Assembly: GCA_007182875.1 (NCBI GenBank)
Contig: AP019514.1
Span: 310,001-374,000 of the forward strand
Origin: Vreelandella sulfidaeris
GTDB taxonomy: Bacteria; Pseudomonadota; Gammaproteobacteria; Pseudomonadales; Halomonadaceae
Direction of reading: 5' to 3'
DNA: 64,000 nucleotides
Positions 1 to 16,951 of this stretch are shown piece after piece (the first letter of the stretch is position 1; each line of letters begins with the position of its first letter). The notes below the pieces were generated by a model. It was not told the origin of the DNA. It made no database searches and saw only the letters and a list, made by a program, of their open reading frames with translations. The position numbers and the translations under genes were made by a program.

Positions 1-101
1 GTCACTAGGTTGCCTTGGGGAATGTCGCGCTTGTACACGCCAACGTAGCTGCAGCCACTAACAACGGTCAGGGCAACGGAGAGCGTGATGATTCGAGTCA
101 A
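1..101 (-). CDS. bamE: BamE (OmlA/SmpA) outer-membrane assembly lipoprotein, N-terminal fragment
   Basis: The 5' end of a minus-strand gene runs off the left edge. It reads a hydrophobic signal segment, then a lipobox-like VVSGCS with the lipidated Cys, then YVGVYKRDIPQGN, which resembles the mature start of BamE, a lipoprotein of the BAM complex that inserts beta-barrel proteins into the outer membrane. Divergent placement next to fur is the usual order in Pseudomonas relatives. The start is uncertain. An ATG at 107-109 is out of frame by one base at a run of four A; one more A would give M-Q-K-L-T-R. In the sequence as given only the TTG at 99-101 opens the frame. I favour a lost A over a real TTG start. 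Confidence 0.8.
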   Translation of the reverse strand, partial: MTRIITLSVALTVVSGCSYVGVYKRDIPQGNLV

Positions 102-181
102 TTTTGCATTTGGGCCTATTCTTCACTATCGTGGTTTCGGTTGATCATACCCGACCTAACCTGTTACTGCGAAGAGCGACC

Positions 182-633
182 ATGGCCGATCAGAACCATG
201 AATTGCGCAAAGCCGGTCTAAAAGTGACCCTGCCGCGCGTCAAGATACTTCAGATTCTCGAAAATGTTTCGGGTCAGCACCACCTTAGCGCGGAAGAAGT
301 GTACAAAACACTGATTGATGCGGGCGAAGATGTTGGCCTGGCGACTGTATACCGCGTATTGACTCAGTTTGAGTCAGCGGGTTTGGTTATTCGTCATAAT
401 TTTGACGGTGGCCATGCAGTTTTGAGATGACCCAAGAGGATCACCATGACCACATGGTGTGCCTTGAAAGCGGTGAGATCATCGAGTTTGTCGATGAAAT
501 CATCGAGCGTCGTCAGCAAGAGATCGCTGAAGAGCATGGCTACGAACTAGTGGATCATGCGCTGGTGCTTTATGTGCGTCCCCGTGGATCAGATGTGACG
601 CGCCAAGACAGCGGGCCGACGAATAGAAAATAA
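182..633 (+). CDS. fur: Ferric uptake regulator Fur (one frameshift)
   Basis: Fur is an iron-sensing dimeric repressor of iron uptake genes. The first part (ADQNHELRKAGLKVTLPRVKI) is the winged-helix DNA-binding domain with the recognition segment GLATVYRVLTQFESAGL. The second part carries the metal-binding HHDHMVC segment and the dimerisation domain ending LVDHALVLYVRPRG. The frame breaks near 420-425: four T occur where five would read HAVFEMTQ across the join. Together the halves give about 150 residues, the normal length. The second Cys of the E. coli CxxC pair is absent (CLES), as in Pseudomonas Fur, so that is not damage. It is divergent from bamE and convergent with recN. Confidence 0.93.
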
Positions 634-678
634 TGTTCGTGGGTCGACACAGTAGCCGTGGATAAGACGTATAAGCGT

Positions 679-740
679 CCCTGGTCTACTTGGCAAATTC
701 GCTATTAATGGAATTCGCCAAGTAGGCAGGGGCGTTTTGT
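679..740. terminator. Hairpin terminator between convergent fur and recN
   Basis: A long inverted repeat (arms around 679-701 and 710-731, with CTACTTGGC pairing with GCCAAGTAG) is followed on the plus strand by GCGTTTTG. It lies between the convergent ends of fur and recN and probably serves both. Just downstream, TGTGCTGGATATA occurs twice in tandem (about 741-772). Confidence 0.7.
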
Positions 741-807
741 TGTGCTGGATATAATTGTGCTGGATATAGTTGTGTTGATGTAACTGCGATATCGCAGTTC
801 TCGCTTA

Positions 808-2481
808 TCAATGTGGCGGGCGCTGGCTAGCGTGCAGCATTTCGCGTGCGTGGGCGAGGGTTTGATCAGACAGCGTCACACCTCCCAGCATACGTGCCAG
901 TTCGCTGATGCGGCCCTGTTCGTCGAGTAGCGCCATTTGGGTCAGTGTTGTATCGCGTTTGGCCTGTTTCTCAATATGCAGGTGCTGATGCGCCTGTGCC
1001 GCTACTTGGGGTAGGTGGGTCACGGTCATCACCTGACCATTTTCACCTAGCTTACGTAGCAATTGACCTACAATTTCGGCAGTGGCGCCGGATATGCCCA
1101 CATCCACTTCGTCAAATACTAAGCTAGGCACCGTCGAATGGGTTGCTGCGACGACTTGAATCGCTAGGCTGATCCGCGACAACTCGCCGCCGGAAGCCAC
1201 TTTGGTTAACGGCCTTGCGGGCTGGCCGGGGTTGGCGCTAATTAAGAACTGCACACGATCAAGACCTTCAGGGCTCGGCGCCTCTTTCGCGGTGACCTCC
1301 ACTTCGAAACGCGCTTTACCCATCGCTAAAAAAGCCCAACTGTTGCTGTACCTCTTTACCCAAGCGAAGCGCGGCTTTTTGGCGGCTCTCGCTGAGCTTT
1401 TTCGCCTCTTGGCGGTAGCTTTCGCGTAGCTCAACGACCCGTGCACTGAGAGCTTCCAGATCATTGCCACCTTCTTCTAACTGCGCAACTTCGCGTTGCA
1501 AATTGGCATGTAGGGCGCATAGCTCTTCAGGGGCAACATGATGTTTGCGAGCAATTCGATGTACGTCGGCCATTCTCTCTTCAACCCACGCTAGCCTTTC
1601 AGGGTCTAATTCGGTCGTGCTGGCGAGGCGATTGAGTTCGCTGGCAGCCTCTTCCACTTGAATGCGAGCATCGCTCAGCATAGCCAGTGTATTCGCCAAG
1701 GTGCCTTTGTCACTGCCCGGCAGTGCGCTTAAATGAGTGAAGGCCTGATTCAGTAATGACAATGCACCCCTTCATCGCTGGCGCAGCAGTCAGCGGCAAA
1801 CTGAGTCTCGCGTAAGGTCTCTTCCGCATGGGCGAGCGTATGTTGCTCTTCCTCTAGTGTGGCTAATTCGCCTTCTGCTAAGCCGAGCTGATCCAGCTCT
1901 TCCACTTGGTAGCGCAGCAACTGCCGTTTGGCCTCAACTTCGCTGCCTTCTTCGCTTAGCTTCTTTAGCTGACGGCGGGCATTACGCCACTCGCGGAACG
2001 TTTCGGCTAATTGTGTAGTGGCATCGTTCAGGCCTGCGTAATCATCCAGCAGCGCAAGATGGGTCTCTTCGCGCATTAAGGCGTGGTGGGCATGCTGGCC
2101 ATGAATTTGAATCAGCTGCTCGCCGAGAGATTTGAGATCCGAGATAGTCGCAGGGTGGCCATTAATCCATGCTTTGGAGCGACCATTGGCAGTGACGACA
2201 CGGCGCAGCAGGCATTCTTCCGCCGGCAGTTCGCGGGCCGAAAGCCACTCGACGGCAGCGGGCAGGTGCTGGATGTCGAAACGTGCAGAGAGGTCCGTGC
2301 GCTCACGTCCATGACGGACGCTGCCCGCATCGGCACGCTCACCCAGGCATAACCCGAGGGCGCCTAGCAGGATGGATTTGCCTGCCCCGGTCTCCCCGGT
2401 AATGGCCGTCATGCCGCCGGATAAATCGAGTTCTAAATGATCAACAATAGCGAAGTCTTGAATAGCGAGCTGAGTAAGCAT
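808..2481 (-). CDS. recN: DNA repair protein RecN (two frameshifts)
   Basis: RecN is an SMC-like ATPase that acts early in double-strand break repair. The N-terminus MLTQLAIQDFAIVDHLEL leads into the Walker A motif GETGAGKS around residue 30. A coiled-coil middle follows, then the signature region LTKVASGGELSR and Walker B VFDEVDVGISG near the C-terminus. Total length of about 557 residues matches the family. The frame breaks near 1765-1770 (a G run) and near 1326-1331, where six T on the coding strand should be five to read LGFLAMGKARFEV. The ATG at 2479-2481 is chosen because the protein starts there in related RecN. A LexA-like site lies about 50 bases upstream. Confidence 0.93.
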
Positions 2482-2530
2482 GGCGCCTCCCAAGGCGGAA
2501 CAGCATAGGAGCTGGGTACTTATCCAATAG

Positions 2531-2546
2531 TTGTTGATTTATACAG
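2531..2546. promoter_or_regulatory. LexA (SOS) box-like site upstream of recN
   Basis: TTGT-N8-ACAG on the plus strand; read toward recN it is CTGT-N8-ACAA inside TACTGTATAAATCAACAA. This matches the gammaproteobacterial LexA core CTGT-N8-ACAG at seven of eight fixed positions and has the AT-rich centre. It sits about 50 bases upstream of the recN start, where SOS control is expected. Confidence 0.6.
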
Positions 2547-2573
2547 TAGTTAATAACTCACTTCAATGCACCT

Positions 2574-2601
2574 CTTGAGATGGAATTTATGGCCCCCATA
2601 T
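2574..2601 (+). promoter_or_regulatory. Sigma-32 heat-shock promoter for grpE-dnaK
   Basis: CTTGAGA (2574-2580) and CCCCATAT (2594-2601) are separated by 13 bases. This fits the sigma-32 consensus CTTGAA-N13-17-CCCCATnT well. It lies about 95 bases upstream of grpE, the first gene of the chaperone cluster. No comparable sigma-32 site was seen ahead of dnaK or dnaJ. Confidence 0.82.
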
Positions 2602-2695
2602 AGCGTGCATGATCAATAAAAGCGAGTAGCTAACGGCTTACTTCTTTGCGCGCAGCCCGCGTGGTAGCGCACTACTTGTTATTTAGGAGCACAAC

Positions 2696-5427
<2,732 letters not shown>

Positions 5428-5458
5428 CAACCTCTTTCTGCCAAGGGAGAAAGCGGTG

Positions 5459-5480
5459 ACGCGGGAGCTTACTCCCGCGT
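5459..5480 (+). terminator. Hairpin between dnaK and dnaJ
   Basis: A perfect 9-bp stem (ACGCGGGAG / CTCCCGCGT) with a four-base loop CTTA lies about 30 bases after the dnaK stop. No T-run follows, so it looks more like a partial terminator or an RNA-processing/stability element that sets the dnaK:dnaJ ratio than a full stop signal. Confidence 0.5.
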
Positions 5481-5582
5481 TGCTGTTCTCCGCGGCCAAG
5501 ACGCACGTGGCTAAATGCGTAGTTATAAATATGTAGCTAAATGTGCAGTTGAGTGCGTAGCTAACCAGGAGGCGTAGGGCCC

Positions 5583-6725
5583 ATGTCCAAGCGCGATTAT
5601 TACGAAGTCCTGGGTGTCGAAAAGGGGCCGATCAGAAAGAGATCAAGAAGGCCTATCGCCGTCTGGCGCAAAAATTCCACCCTGATCGAAACCCGGACGA
5701 TACCACCTCAGCGGAAAAATTCCGCGATGTGTCCGAAGCTTACGAAGTGCTGAGCGACAGCGAAAAAACGCGCTGCTTATGACCAGTTCGGCCATGCAGG
5801 CGTTGATGGCCAAGGTGGCGGTGGTTTCGGCGGTGCTGGTGCTGGTGATTTCAGTGATATTTTCGGCGATGTATTTGGCGATATTTTTGGTGGAGGCGGT
5901 GGCCGTCGTCGTGGGCCCAATGCCCCGGCACGCGGTTCCGACCTACGCTATAACCTAGAGCTGGATCTTGAGAACGCCGTTTCCGGTACCACAGTCGATA
6001 TCCGTGTTCCACGGCATATCGAGTGTGACCGTTGCGATGGCGGTGGCGCTGAGCCGGGCTCTTCTAAAGAGACGTGTCCTACCTGTCATGGCCATGGTCA
6101 AGTGCGTATGCAGCAAGGCTTCTTCGCCGTGCAGCAAACGTGTCCGACCTGTCATGGCTCTGGCCAGCACATCAAAGTGCCGTGCCATAAGTGTAATGGT
6201 GAAGGCCGCGTACGTGAGACGCGCACGCTGTCGGTCAAGATTCCGCCGGGTGTCGATACCGGTGACCGTATTCGCCTAAATGGTGAAGGTGAAAGCGGCG
6301 TCAACGGTGGCCCGCCTGGGGATCTATACGTGCAGGTGGCCATCAAGCCGCACCACATCTTCCAGCGTGACGGCAAGCACTTGCAGTGTGATGTGCCGAT
6401 TAACTTTGTGGATGCAGCGCTAGGCGGCGAGCTTGAAGTGCCCACGCTAGATGGCCGTGTGAAGCTGAAGATTCCACCGGAAACGCAAACCGGCAGGCTG
6501 TTCCGCCTGCGCGGTAAAGGTGTGAAGCCCGTGCGTGGTGGCATGCCCGGCGACCTGCTGTGCAAGGTGGTAGTGGAAACACCGGTGAAGCTTAACGATG
6601 AGCAGCGCGACCTACTGCGCCAGCTCCAGGAGAGCTTTGACGGCAGCAATAGCCACAACCATTCGCCGAAGAAAACCGGTTTCTTCGACAGCGTGAAGAG
6701 CTTCTTTGAAGATATGAAGCCGTAA
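5583..6725 (+). CDS. dnaJ: Co-chaperone DnaJ (two frameshifts)
   Basis: DnaJ delivers substrates to DnaK and stimulates its ATPase. The J domain starts [14 protein letters not shown] and has the HPD motif (FHPDRNP, about residue 34). A Gly/Phe-rich linker with [14 protein letters not shown] follows, then four zinc-binding CxxCxGxG-type repeats ([32 protein letters not shown]), then the C-terminal substrate domain. The frame breaks near 5622 (four G, five needed for [13 protein letters not shown]) and near 5762-5768 (six A, five needed for [15 protein letters not shown]). Length is about 380 residues. A good ribosome site (AGGAGGCG) precedes the ATG. Confidence 0.95.
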
Positions 6726-6761
6726 GTCTGAGATAATGGTTAAACGTTAGTTGTTTGTCTC

Positions 6762-6790
6762 AAAAAACCCTCGGTTCGCCGGGGGTTTTT
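6762..6790 (+). terminator. Intrinsic terminator after dnaJ
   Basis: AAAAAACCCTCGG - TTCG - CCGGGGGTTTTT: a GC-rich stem with a stable TTCG tetraloop, an A-tract before it and a T-tract after it. It ends the grpE-dnaK-dnaJ unit. Confidence 0.88.
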
Positions 6791-6814
6791 GCTGTTTAGG
6801 GAAGGCTGCGCGCA

Positions 6815-7718
6815 ATGGATAACCTTCAGGAAAAGCCCACAAAGGGCATTTTGCTTCGGATACTGTCAGGTGCCCTGTTTACCGGCATGCTGGTGTGTAT
6901 TAAAGCTGTCAGTGACGACGTGCCGGTGGGGCAGTCGGTGTTTTTTCGCTCGTTGTTTGCGCTGTTCCCGATCGTTATCTTTTAATGATTCGTCGGGAGT
7001 TCCCTAAAGCGCTAGCCACCCGCCGCCCGCTGGGCCATTTATTACGCTCTGGACTGGGCGCGGCGGCGATGTTCTTCTCGTTTTCCGCCGTGGCGTTCTT
7101 GCCGGTGGCCGAGGCGACACTGTTAGTCCAGCTGGCGCCGATCTTTATGGCGCTGGGCGGGGTGTTGCTATTAGGCGAGCGGTTCTCGTTTTATCGCGCG
7201 GGCGCCATTGTATTGGCGCTGGCCGGCATGGCGGTGCTGGTCGTCCCCAATCTTAATTCCGAAGCGGGCGATGGTCGGCTGCTGGGCTATGTATTGGGGA
7301 CGTTCGGGCGCTGCTCACCGCGGGGGCGCTACTCACCGTTAGACGCATTTCGCGTACCGAGACCGCTGGCTCCATCGCGTTCTACTTTATTTTAGTGTCG
7401 TCGTTGGCTGGGCTTGCGACGTTGCCGCTGGGGTGGGCCTCACTTAGCCACATCGAGTTTGGCCTGTTAGTGCTTTCAGGGTTATTTGGCGGGGCGGGGC
7501 ACATTGCCATGACGTTGGCGTTTCGCTATGCCGAAGTCTCGCGGCTGGCTCCCTTTGAGTATGTGGCGCTCGTCTGGCCTGTGATCGCCGATTGGGTGCT
7601 GTTTGGTATCCCGGTCTCCAGTGGCTTTCTGCTGGCGCTACCGCTGATGTTAAGCGGGGTAGCGCTAGCGGCGATGGAGGGGCGGCGGCTTAAGTTCAGG
7701 GCTAAGACTAATGGCTAG
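6815..7718 (+). CDS. EamA/DMT-superfamily inner-membrane transporter (two frameshifts)
   Basis: About 300 residues with roughly ten hydrophobic segments arranged as two EamA repeats, as in drug/metabolite exporters of the RhaT/YdcZ/PecM type. Segments such as FSFSAVAFLPVAEATLLVQLAPIFMALGG-like text (end of repeat 1) and the closing YVALVWPVIADWVLFG segment are typical. Frames break near 6978-6981 (one T short in ATCTTTTAATG) and near 7307 (one G short before CGCTGCTCACC). The substrate cannot be told from sequence. It starts just after the dnaJ terminator, converges on the ABC operon and its stop overlaps the end of the ATPase gene. Confidence 0.82.
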
Positions 7719-8466
7719 ATAGCCTCTTCGACAATAAGCTGAGGTCGGCCCTTCGAGCACGGCTCAATGCGGGCGGTGACTTTATAAACCTGATGCAATA
7801 GCGCGGGCGTAATAACGTCTTCGGTGGGGCCGCAGGCAATCAGATGGCCGTTTTCCAATACCATCGAAGCATCGGTAAAGCGCAGCGCATGACCTAAATC
7901 ATGAAGCGCTACCAGGATTAGCATGTTGCGCTCATCCGCCAGCCGTCTCAGTACCGATAACAGGTTGATCTGGCGATTGAGGTCGAGCGCTGAGGTCGGT
8001 TCATCCAACATTAAAATCTCAGGCTCCTGCACCAGCGCCTGAGCGGCACTGACAAGCTGACGCTGCCCGCCGCTAAGGTTGCCGAGGTCGCGTTCGCCTA
8101 GTGAGGTAATCGAAAGCTCAGCAAGCGCACGGTCAACCTGGGCCAGATCCTCTGGCTGCACTTTAAGGCTGCGACCCTGCATGCGCGCCAATAGCACTGA
8201 CTCATAAACCGTTAGTACCGCTCTGGCGCCGGTGTCCTGGGGCATATAGGCCACCGGGCGCTCGACGCTGGTGCCGCTGATAATGACCTCCCCTTCGCCT
8301 TTCAGTAGGCCCAAAATACGTCGAAAAAGCGTCGATTTCCCGGCAGCGTTAGGGGCCAAGTAAGGCCACAATTTGCCCGCCCTTAAAGGGGAGGCGTTGT
8401 TATCTCTTGTAAAATGGCGCGACGCCCATAACGCGCCGATACGCGGTTTAATTCTAGAGTTACCAT
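7715..8466 (-). CDS. Iron/siderophore ABC transporter ATPase (FecE/FepC type; two frameshifts)
   Basis: This is the ATP-hydrolysing subunit of a metal-chelate importer. MVTLELNRVSARYGRRAILQ opens the domain; Walker A is GPNAAGKST, the signature is LSGGQRQLV, Walker B is ILMLDEPTSALD, and the switch His lies in VALHDLGHAL. The ATG at 8464-8466 overlaps the permease stop. Two indels lie close together near 8350-8385: an extra base around a C run and an extra C in GGCCCCTAACG, which should read LLGPNAAGKST. Length is about 250 residues. It is the last gene of the operon binding protein-permease-ATPase. Confidence 0.9.
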
Positions 8467-9530
8467 GAGGCCTTCTTGTGGTTAAGCACGAGAAATAAGA
8501 AGAAGGGGATGCCCACCAGTGAAGTAATAATGCCAATGGGAATAATGGTGCCCGGGATAATAATTTTGGAAATCACCGAGCCCACCGACAGAATCAGCGC
8601 ACCGCATAGGGCCGAGCCGGGTAAGAAGAAGCGTTGATCTTCGCCCAGTAAGATGCGCGCAATATGCGGACCCACCAGACCGATAAAACCAATCGTGCCC
8701 ACAAACGCCACCGCGATAGCCGCGAGCAGCGACACTAGCACCAACACTTCTAAGCGCAGCGCGCGAGGGTTGACACCCATGCTTTCTGCCTTGGCATCAC
8801 CCAGGCGCACGGCAGTTAATGCCCACCCGTGGCGGGCCAGCAGTGGCATTACCGCAGTCAGTATCCCCAGAGCGATCCAGAACTTGGGCCAGGTCGCTTT
8901 AGTTAAGCTGCCCATGGTCCAGAACACGACTGCTGAGACGGCTTCCTGGCTGGCAAAAACTGAATCAGCGCCATCAGCGAATTAAAGATAAACACCATCG
9001 CAATACCGAGCAGCACAATGGTTTCGACCGTGACGCCGCGCTTAAGGCTTAGTGCATGAATAAGAAACGCGGTGACCATCGCCATTAAAAAGGCATTGAT
9101 CGGCACCACAAACTCAATGGCGGCAGGAATGATCGCTACGCCAAACGCCAGCCCAAGGGCTGCACCAAAGCTCGCGCCTGCAGAAATTCCCAGGGTAAAG
9201 GGGCTGGCTAATGGGTTGCTCAGTATAGTTTGCATCTGTGCGCCAGCCACCGACAGGCTGGCGCCCACCACGAGTGCCATCAGCGCCACCGGCATACGTA
9301 TTTCCCAGAGAATTACCCGCGCCTGCTGGCTGACGCTATCTGGCGACAGTAGCGTTGCGATCACCCTCATTCAGGCTATAGCGGGCTGGGCCCAGAGCTA
9401 AATCCACACAGAGGCTTAAAAACAAGGCCACCACCAGCGCCGCCAATATGATTTGGCGGCGAAAAACCTGGGTGCGATAAAAAGCTCGCCCCTGGGAGAG
9501 CTCTTGGGTGCTCATCGTTTTAATCGTCAT
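8460..9530 (-). CDS. FecCD-family ABC permease (two frameshifts)
   Basis: Inner-membrane permease of a siderophore/heme/B12-type importer, about 355 residues with about ten membrane helices. Family marks include LWEIRMPVALMALVVGASL, NPLASPFTLGISAGASFGA and GTIGFIGLVGPHIAR (the ATPase-coupling loop). The frame breaks near 9360 (an extra G before TGATCGCAACG) and near 8950 (a base short after the T run of CAGTTTTTGCC). The start overlaps the end of the binding-protein gene by about 11 bases and the stop overlaps the ATPase start, so the three genes are translationally coupled. Confidence 0.92.
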
Positions 9531-10653
9531 TCAGCGTGACCCAATAGCCGGGTTCATAATCAATGGGCAAGAAGCGCTCGTGCAGTTCTTCCATTGTGGC
9601 ATCGGGGTCTAAGTCGGCAAACAGCTCGGGGTGTAGCCACTTGGCCAGCTGTTGCACGGCCACGAAGTAGTAAGGACTGTTGTAAAACTGGTGCCAGATG
9701 GCGTGGAAGTTACCTGATTCCACCGCTTCAATGCCTGTCATCGCGGTCCGCTCGGTCAGCGCTTCAAGCTTAGCACGCGCGTTTTGCATATCTGACCCCG
9801 GTCCAACGCCGACCCAGTTGCCGCCCGGCACGTAGGCGTCCCAGTTGCCGCCGGTAACAACCACATGATCAGGATTGGCAGCAATAATCTGTTCAGGGTT
9901 CAAATTGCCGAAACTTTTCGGAATGATTCCTTCGGCAATATTGCTACCACCCGCCAGGGTGACATACTCGCCAAAGTTGGCAGGGCCAAAACTCATGCAA
10001 CATTCGTCAGAGTAGCCGCCTGCCCGGTCGATAAACACGCTGGGGCGTTCTGGATTAGCCTCGGCGATCACATCGGTTACCCGTGCCAACTGTGTCTCGG
10101 CAAACTCGATGAATTCTTCGGCCGCGGCTTCATCGTCCATAATCTGGCCGATAATGCGCATGGAAGGAATCGTGTGCTCTATCGGATCCTCACGAAAATC
10201 CACATAGACAATAGGGATGCCAAGTTGTGCCAACTTATCGTCGTAGGCAGCGTCTTCCGTGGCGGCTTTTGCTTCGATATTCATCAGCACGACGTCGGGG
10301 GTGAGCGAGGCGGCCTGTTCAACATCAAAGGTGCCATCCTTAAACCCACCAAAGGTAGGTATTGATTCGATTTCCGGAAAGCGTTCCAGATAGCGGGCAT
10401 AGTTATCAGGGTCTGCCTGAGAAAAATCTTCACGCCAACCGACCACATGAGCAAAAGGCGCTTCCGGTTCGAGCAACCCCAGCAGGTAAATTTGCCGCCC
10501 TTCACCTAAAATAACCCGCTCAGCAGGCGCGTCTAGAGTGACTTGGCGGCCTGCGATATCGGTGACGGTAATATCTTCACCCATAACAGTGGTGCAGTAA
10601 CCAAAAGTGATGAGTGTGCCAAGCAGGAGTTTCAAGCGATGAGAGTTGAGCAT
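9520..10653 (-). CDS. Periplasmic iron/siderophore-type substrate-binding protein
   Basis: An intact 377-residue TroA/FepB-fold binding protein. An N-terminal signal segment (LLLGTLITFGYCTTVMG) is followed by ITVTDIAGRQVTLDAPAERVI, the standard opening of FecB/FepB-like proteins. The middle has TPDVVLMNIEA; the C-terminal lobe has NPEQIIAANPDHVVVTG. A SDECCMSFGP stretch with two adjacent Cys is unusual. The ligand (siderophore, heme or other metal chelate) cannot be fixed. It heads the operon with the permease and ATPase and diverges from a DUF2218 gene. Confidence 0.88.
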   Translation of the reverse strand: MLNSHRLKLLLGTLITFGYCTTVMGEDITVTDIAGRQVTLDAPAERVILGEGRQIYLLGLLEPEAPFAHVVGWREDFSQADPDNYARYLERFPEIESIPTFGGFKDGTFDVEQAASLTPDVVLMNIEAKAATEDAAYDDKLAQLGIPIVYVDFREDPIEHTIPSMRIIGQIMDDEAAAEEFIEFAETQLARVTDVIAEANPERPSVFIDRAGGYSDECCMSFGPANFGEYVTLAGGSNIAEGIIPKSFGNLNPEQIIAANPDHVVVTGGNWDAYVPGGNWVGVGPGSDMQNARAKLEALTERTAMTGIEAVESGNFHAIWHQFYNSPYYFVAVQQLAKWLHPELFADLDPDATMEELHERFLPIDYEPGYWVTLNDD

Positions 10654-10923
10654 TTAATGACTCGCTGGTCGGTGTGGGTAAACAATGGATTGGCGCCTCT
10701 TGCGCACGAGGACGACTTGTTCGTAGAGAGATGCAGTTGTTATTGTAACTGATTCGCGTTCTGTTTGTAGGGCTACATTATGCCTCTATCTATTGAAATG
10801 ATACGGACTATCGAAATGATACGGGCATCCATGTGGCGGAGAATGCTCGGCGGTTTTCATCCATAATGCTAATGTTTATGGACAACTTTAAGTTAGTGAG
10901 TCATCACATAATGGAGCAGTGCT
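10654..10923. promoter_or_regulatory. Divergent control region, ABC importer / DUF2218 gene
   Basis: 270 bases with no gene. It contains the small palindrome GTTATTGTAAC (about 10738-10750), AT-rich and possibly a metalloregulator site although it is a poor Fur-box match. It also holds an 18-base tandem duplication (listed separately). It must hold promoters for both flanking transcripts, but I cannot assign -35/-10 boxes with confidence. Confidence 0.4.
10791..10826. repeat. 18-bp tandem direct repeat in divergent promoter region
   Basis: TATTGAAATGATACGGAC (10791-10808) is followed at once by TATCGAAATGATACGGGC (10809-10826), 16 of 18 bases identical. It sits about 100 bases before DUF2218 and 140 before the binding-protein start. 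This could be a repeated operator or a simple duplication. Confidence 0.75.
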
Positions 10924-11206
10924 ATGCCTTTATCCCGTGCAGAAATCGAAACCACATCGGCTGAGCGATTAATCAATCGTCTCTGCAAACACTGGGCGCA
11001 TAAGCTTGAGGTTGAGCAAAACGACCAGCAAGCGACCATTAAGTTTGCTACCGGTACCTGCTTAATGGTTGCTGAGCCAGACAAGCTAGTGGTGGCCCTC
11101 GAAACCCTTGAGGAAGAGCATTTGGATGAGCTTGAGGGGGGTCGTTGAGCGACACCTGGTACGTATGGCCGGGGATGAAGAGCTGGCAATTGTGTGGGAG
11201 AACTAA
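10924..11206 (+). CDS. DUF2218 family protein (one frameshift)
   Basis: A small protein of about 94 residues. The pattern AERLINRLCKHWAHKLEVE followed by a short beta-rich core with GTCLMVAEPDKLVV and a C-terminal helix ending VERHLVRMAGDEELAIVWEN matches DUF2218. The frame breaks at the G run near 11136-11141: six G are present and five would join ELEGVVERHL. Family function is not established. The divergent placement next to an iron-type ABC importer suggests a role in iron or siderophore handling, which is inference only. Confidence 0.75.
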
Positions 11207-11289
11207 TCCCCTTTCTCTTGGGAATAATGAAGAGAGCGTCGAAGGCGTTGGTGCGTCTGTTATAATCGCGGCAATTTTTGAAAACATAA

Positions 11290-12496
<1,207 letters not shown>

Positions 12497-13657
12497 TTGA
12501 ATAACCCCGCATTGAGCAAACCCGCAATATTGGCCCTGGAAGATGGCAGCGTGTTCCACGGAATCGCCATTGGCGCGGAGGGAGTAACCAGCGGTGAGGT
12601 GGTGTTCAATACGGCCATGACCGGCTATCAAGAGATCCTCACTGACCTCTCCTATGTCCGCCAGATAGTAACGCTCACCTACCCCCATATCGGCAATACC
12701 GGTATTAATGCAGAAGATGTGGAGTCAGCCTCTATCGCCGTCGCGGGTTTAGTGATTCGCGATCTGCCGCTAATGGCCAGTAGCTTTCGCTCTGAGCAAT
12801 CGCTGTCGGACTACCTGAAAAGTCAGAATGTGCTGGGCATTGCCGATATTGACACTCGCCGTCTGACGCGCATTTTGCGCGATAAAGGGGCGCAAAACGG
12901 TGCGATTTTGGCGGGCGCTGATGCTGAAGGCGAGGAGGCAGTCGCACGGGCGCTGGAAGCCGCCAGGGCATTCCCTGGGCTGAAGGGGATGGATCTCGCC
13001 AAAGAGGTCTCCTGTAAAGAAGCGTACGAGTGGAGCGAAGGCGAGTGGACCTTGGGTGAAGGCTACGCCGATACCACTCAGCAAGAGCGTCCTTACCACG
13101 TGGTCGCGTACGACTATGGCGTCAAATTTAACATCCTGCGCATGCTGGCTGCGCGCGGCTGTCGCTTGACGGTGGTTCCAGCGCAAACGCCCGCTGCCGA
13201 GGTGTTGGCGATGAGGCCTGATGGCATTTTACTAGCCAACGGCCCAGGCGACCCAGAACCCTGTGATTACGCCATCAAAGCGATTCAGGACGTGCTGAAA
13301 ACTGATATTCCAATGTTTGGTATCTGTCTGGGTCACCAGTTGTTGGCGCTTGCGGCAGGGGCGAAGACAGTCAAAATGAGCCTCGGTCACCACGGTGCCA
13401 ACCACCCGGTGCAGGATCTCGATACTGGCGCAGTGATGATTACCAGCCAAAACCATGGCTTTGCGGCGGATGAAGCGACCCTGCCTGCGAACGTGCGCGC
13501 AACGCACCGTTCGCTGTTCGATGGCACTTTACAAGGGATTGAGCTAACTGACCGACCAGCATTCAGCTTTCAGGGCCACCCGGAAGCGAGCCCAGGTCCG
13601 CGCGATGTGGCGCCGCTGTTTGATCGCTTCGTGGCCATGATGCAGGCACGCCGCTAA
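12497..13657 (+). CDS. carA: Carbamoyl-phosphate synthase small (glutaminase) subunit
   Basis: CarA hydrolyses glutamine and passes ammonia to CarB. It is intact at 386 residues. The start is placed at the TTG at 12497: it follows GGAGGAT by six bases and gives [21 protein letters not shown], matching the family start (E. coli carA also uses TTG). The C-terminal class I glutamine amidotransferase domain has the nucleophile Cys in [13 protein letters not shown] and the His in [11 protein letters not shown]. carB follows 66 bases downstream. Confidence 0.95.
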   Translation: MNNPALSKPAILALEDGSVFHGIAIGAEGVTSGEVVFNTAMTGYQEILTDLSYVRQIVTLTYPHIGNTGINAEDVESASIAVAGLVIRDLPLMASSFRSEQSLSDYLKSQNVLGIADIDTRRLTRILRDKGAQNGAILAGADAEGEEAVARALEAARAFPGLKGMDLAKEVSCKEAYEWSEGEWTLGEGYADTTQQERPYHVVAYDYGVKFNILRMLAARGCRLTVVPAQTPAAEVLAMRPDGILLANGPGDPEPCDYAIKAIQDVLKTDIPMFGICLGHQLLALAAGAKTVKMSLGHHGANHPVQDLDTGAVMITSQNHGFAADEATLPANVRATHRSLFDGTLQGIELTDRPAFSFQGHPEASPGPRDVAPLFDRFVAMMQARR

Positions 13658-13723
13658 CGCGCTCCTCGCATCACCTTATCGCCTTATTTGTCGCTCATCG
13701 TCACCATTTTTGCGGGAACCGTT

Positions 13724-16947
<3,224 letters not shown>

Positions 16948-16951
<4 letters not shown>

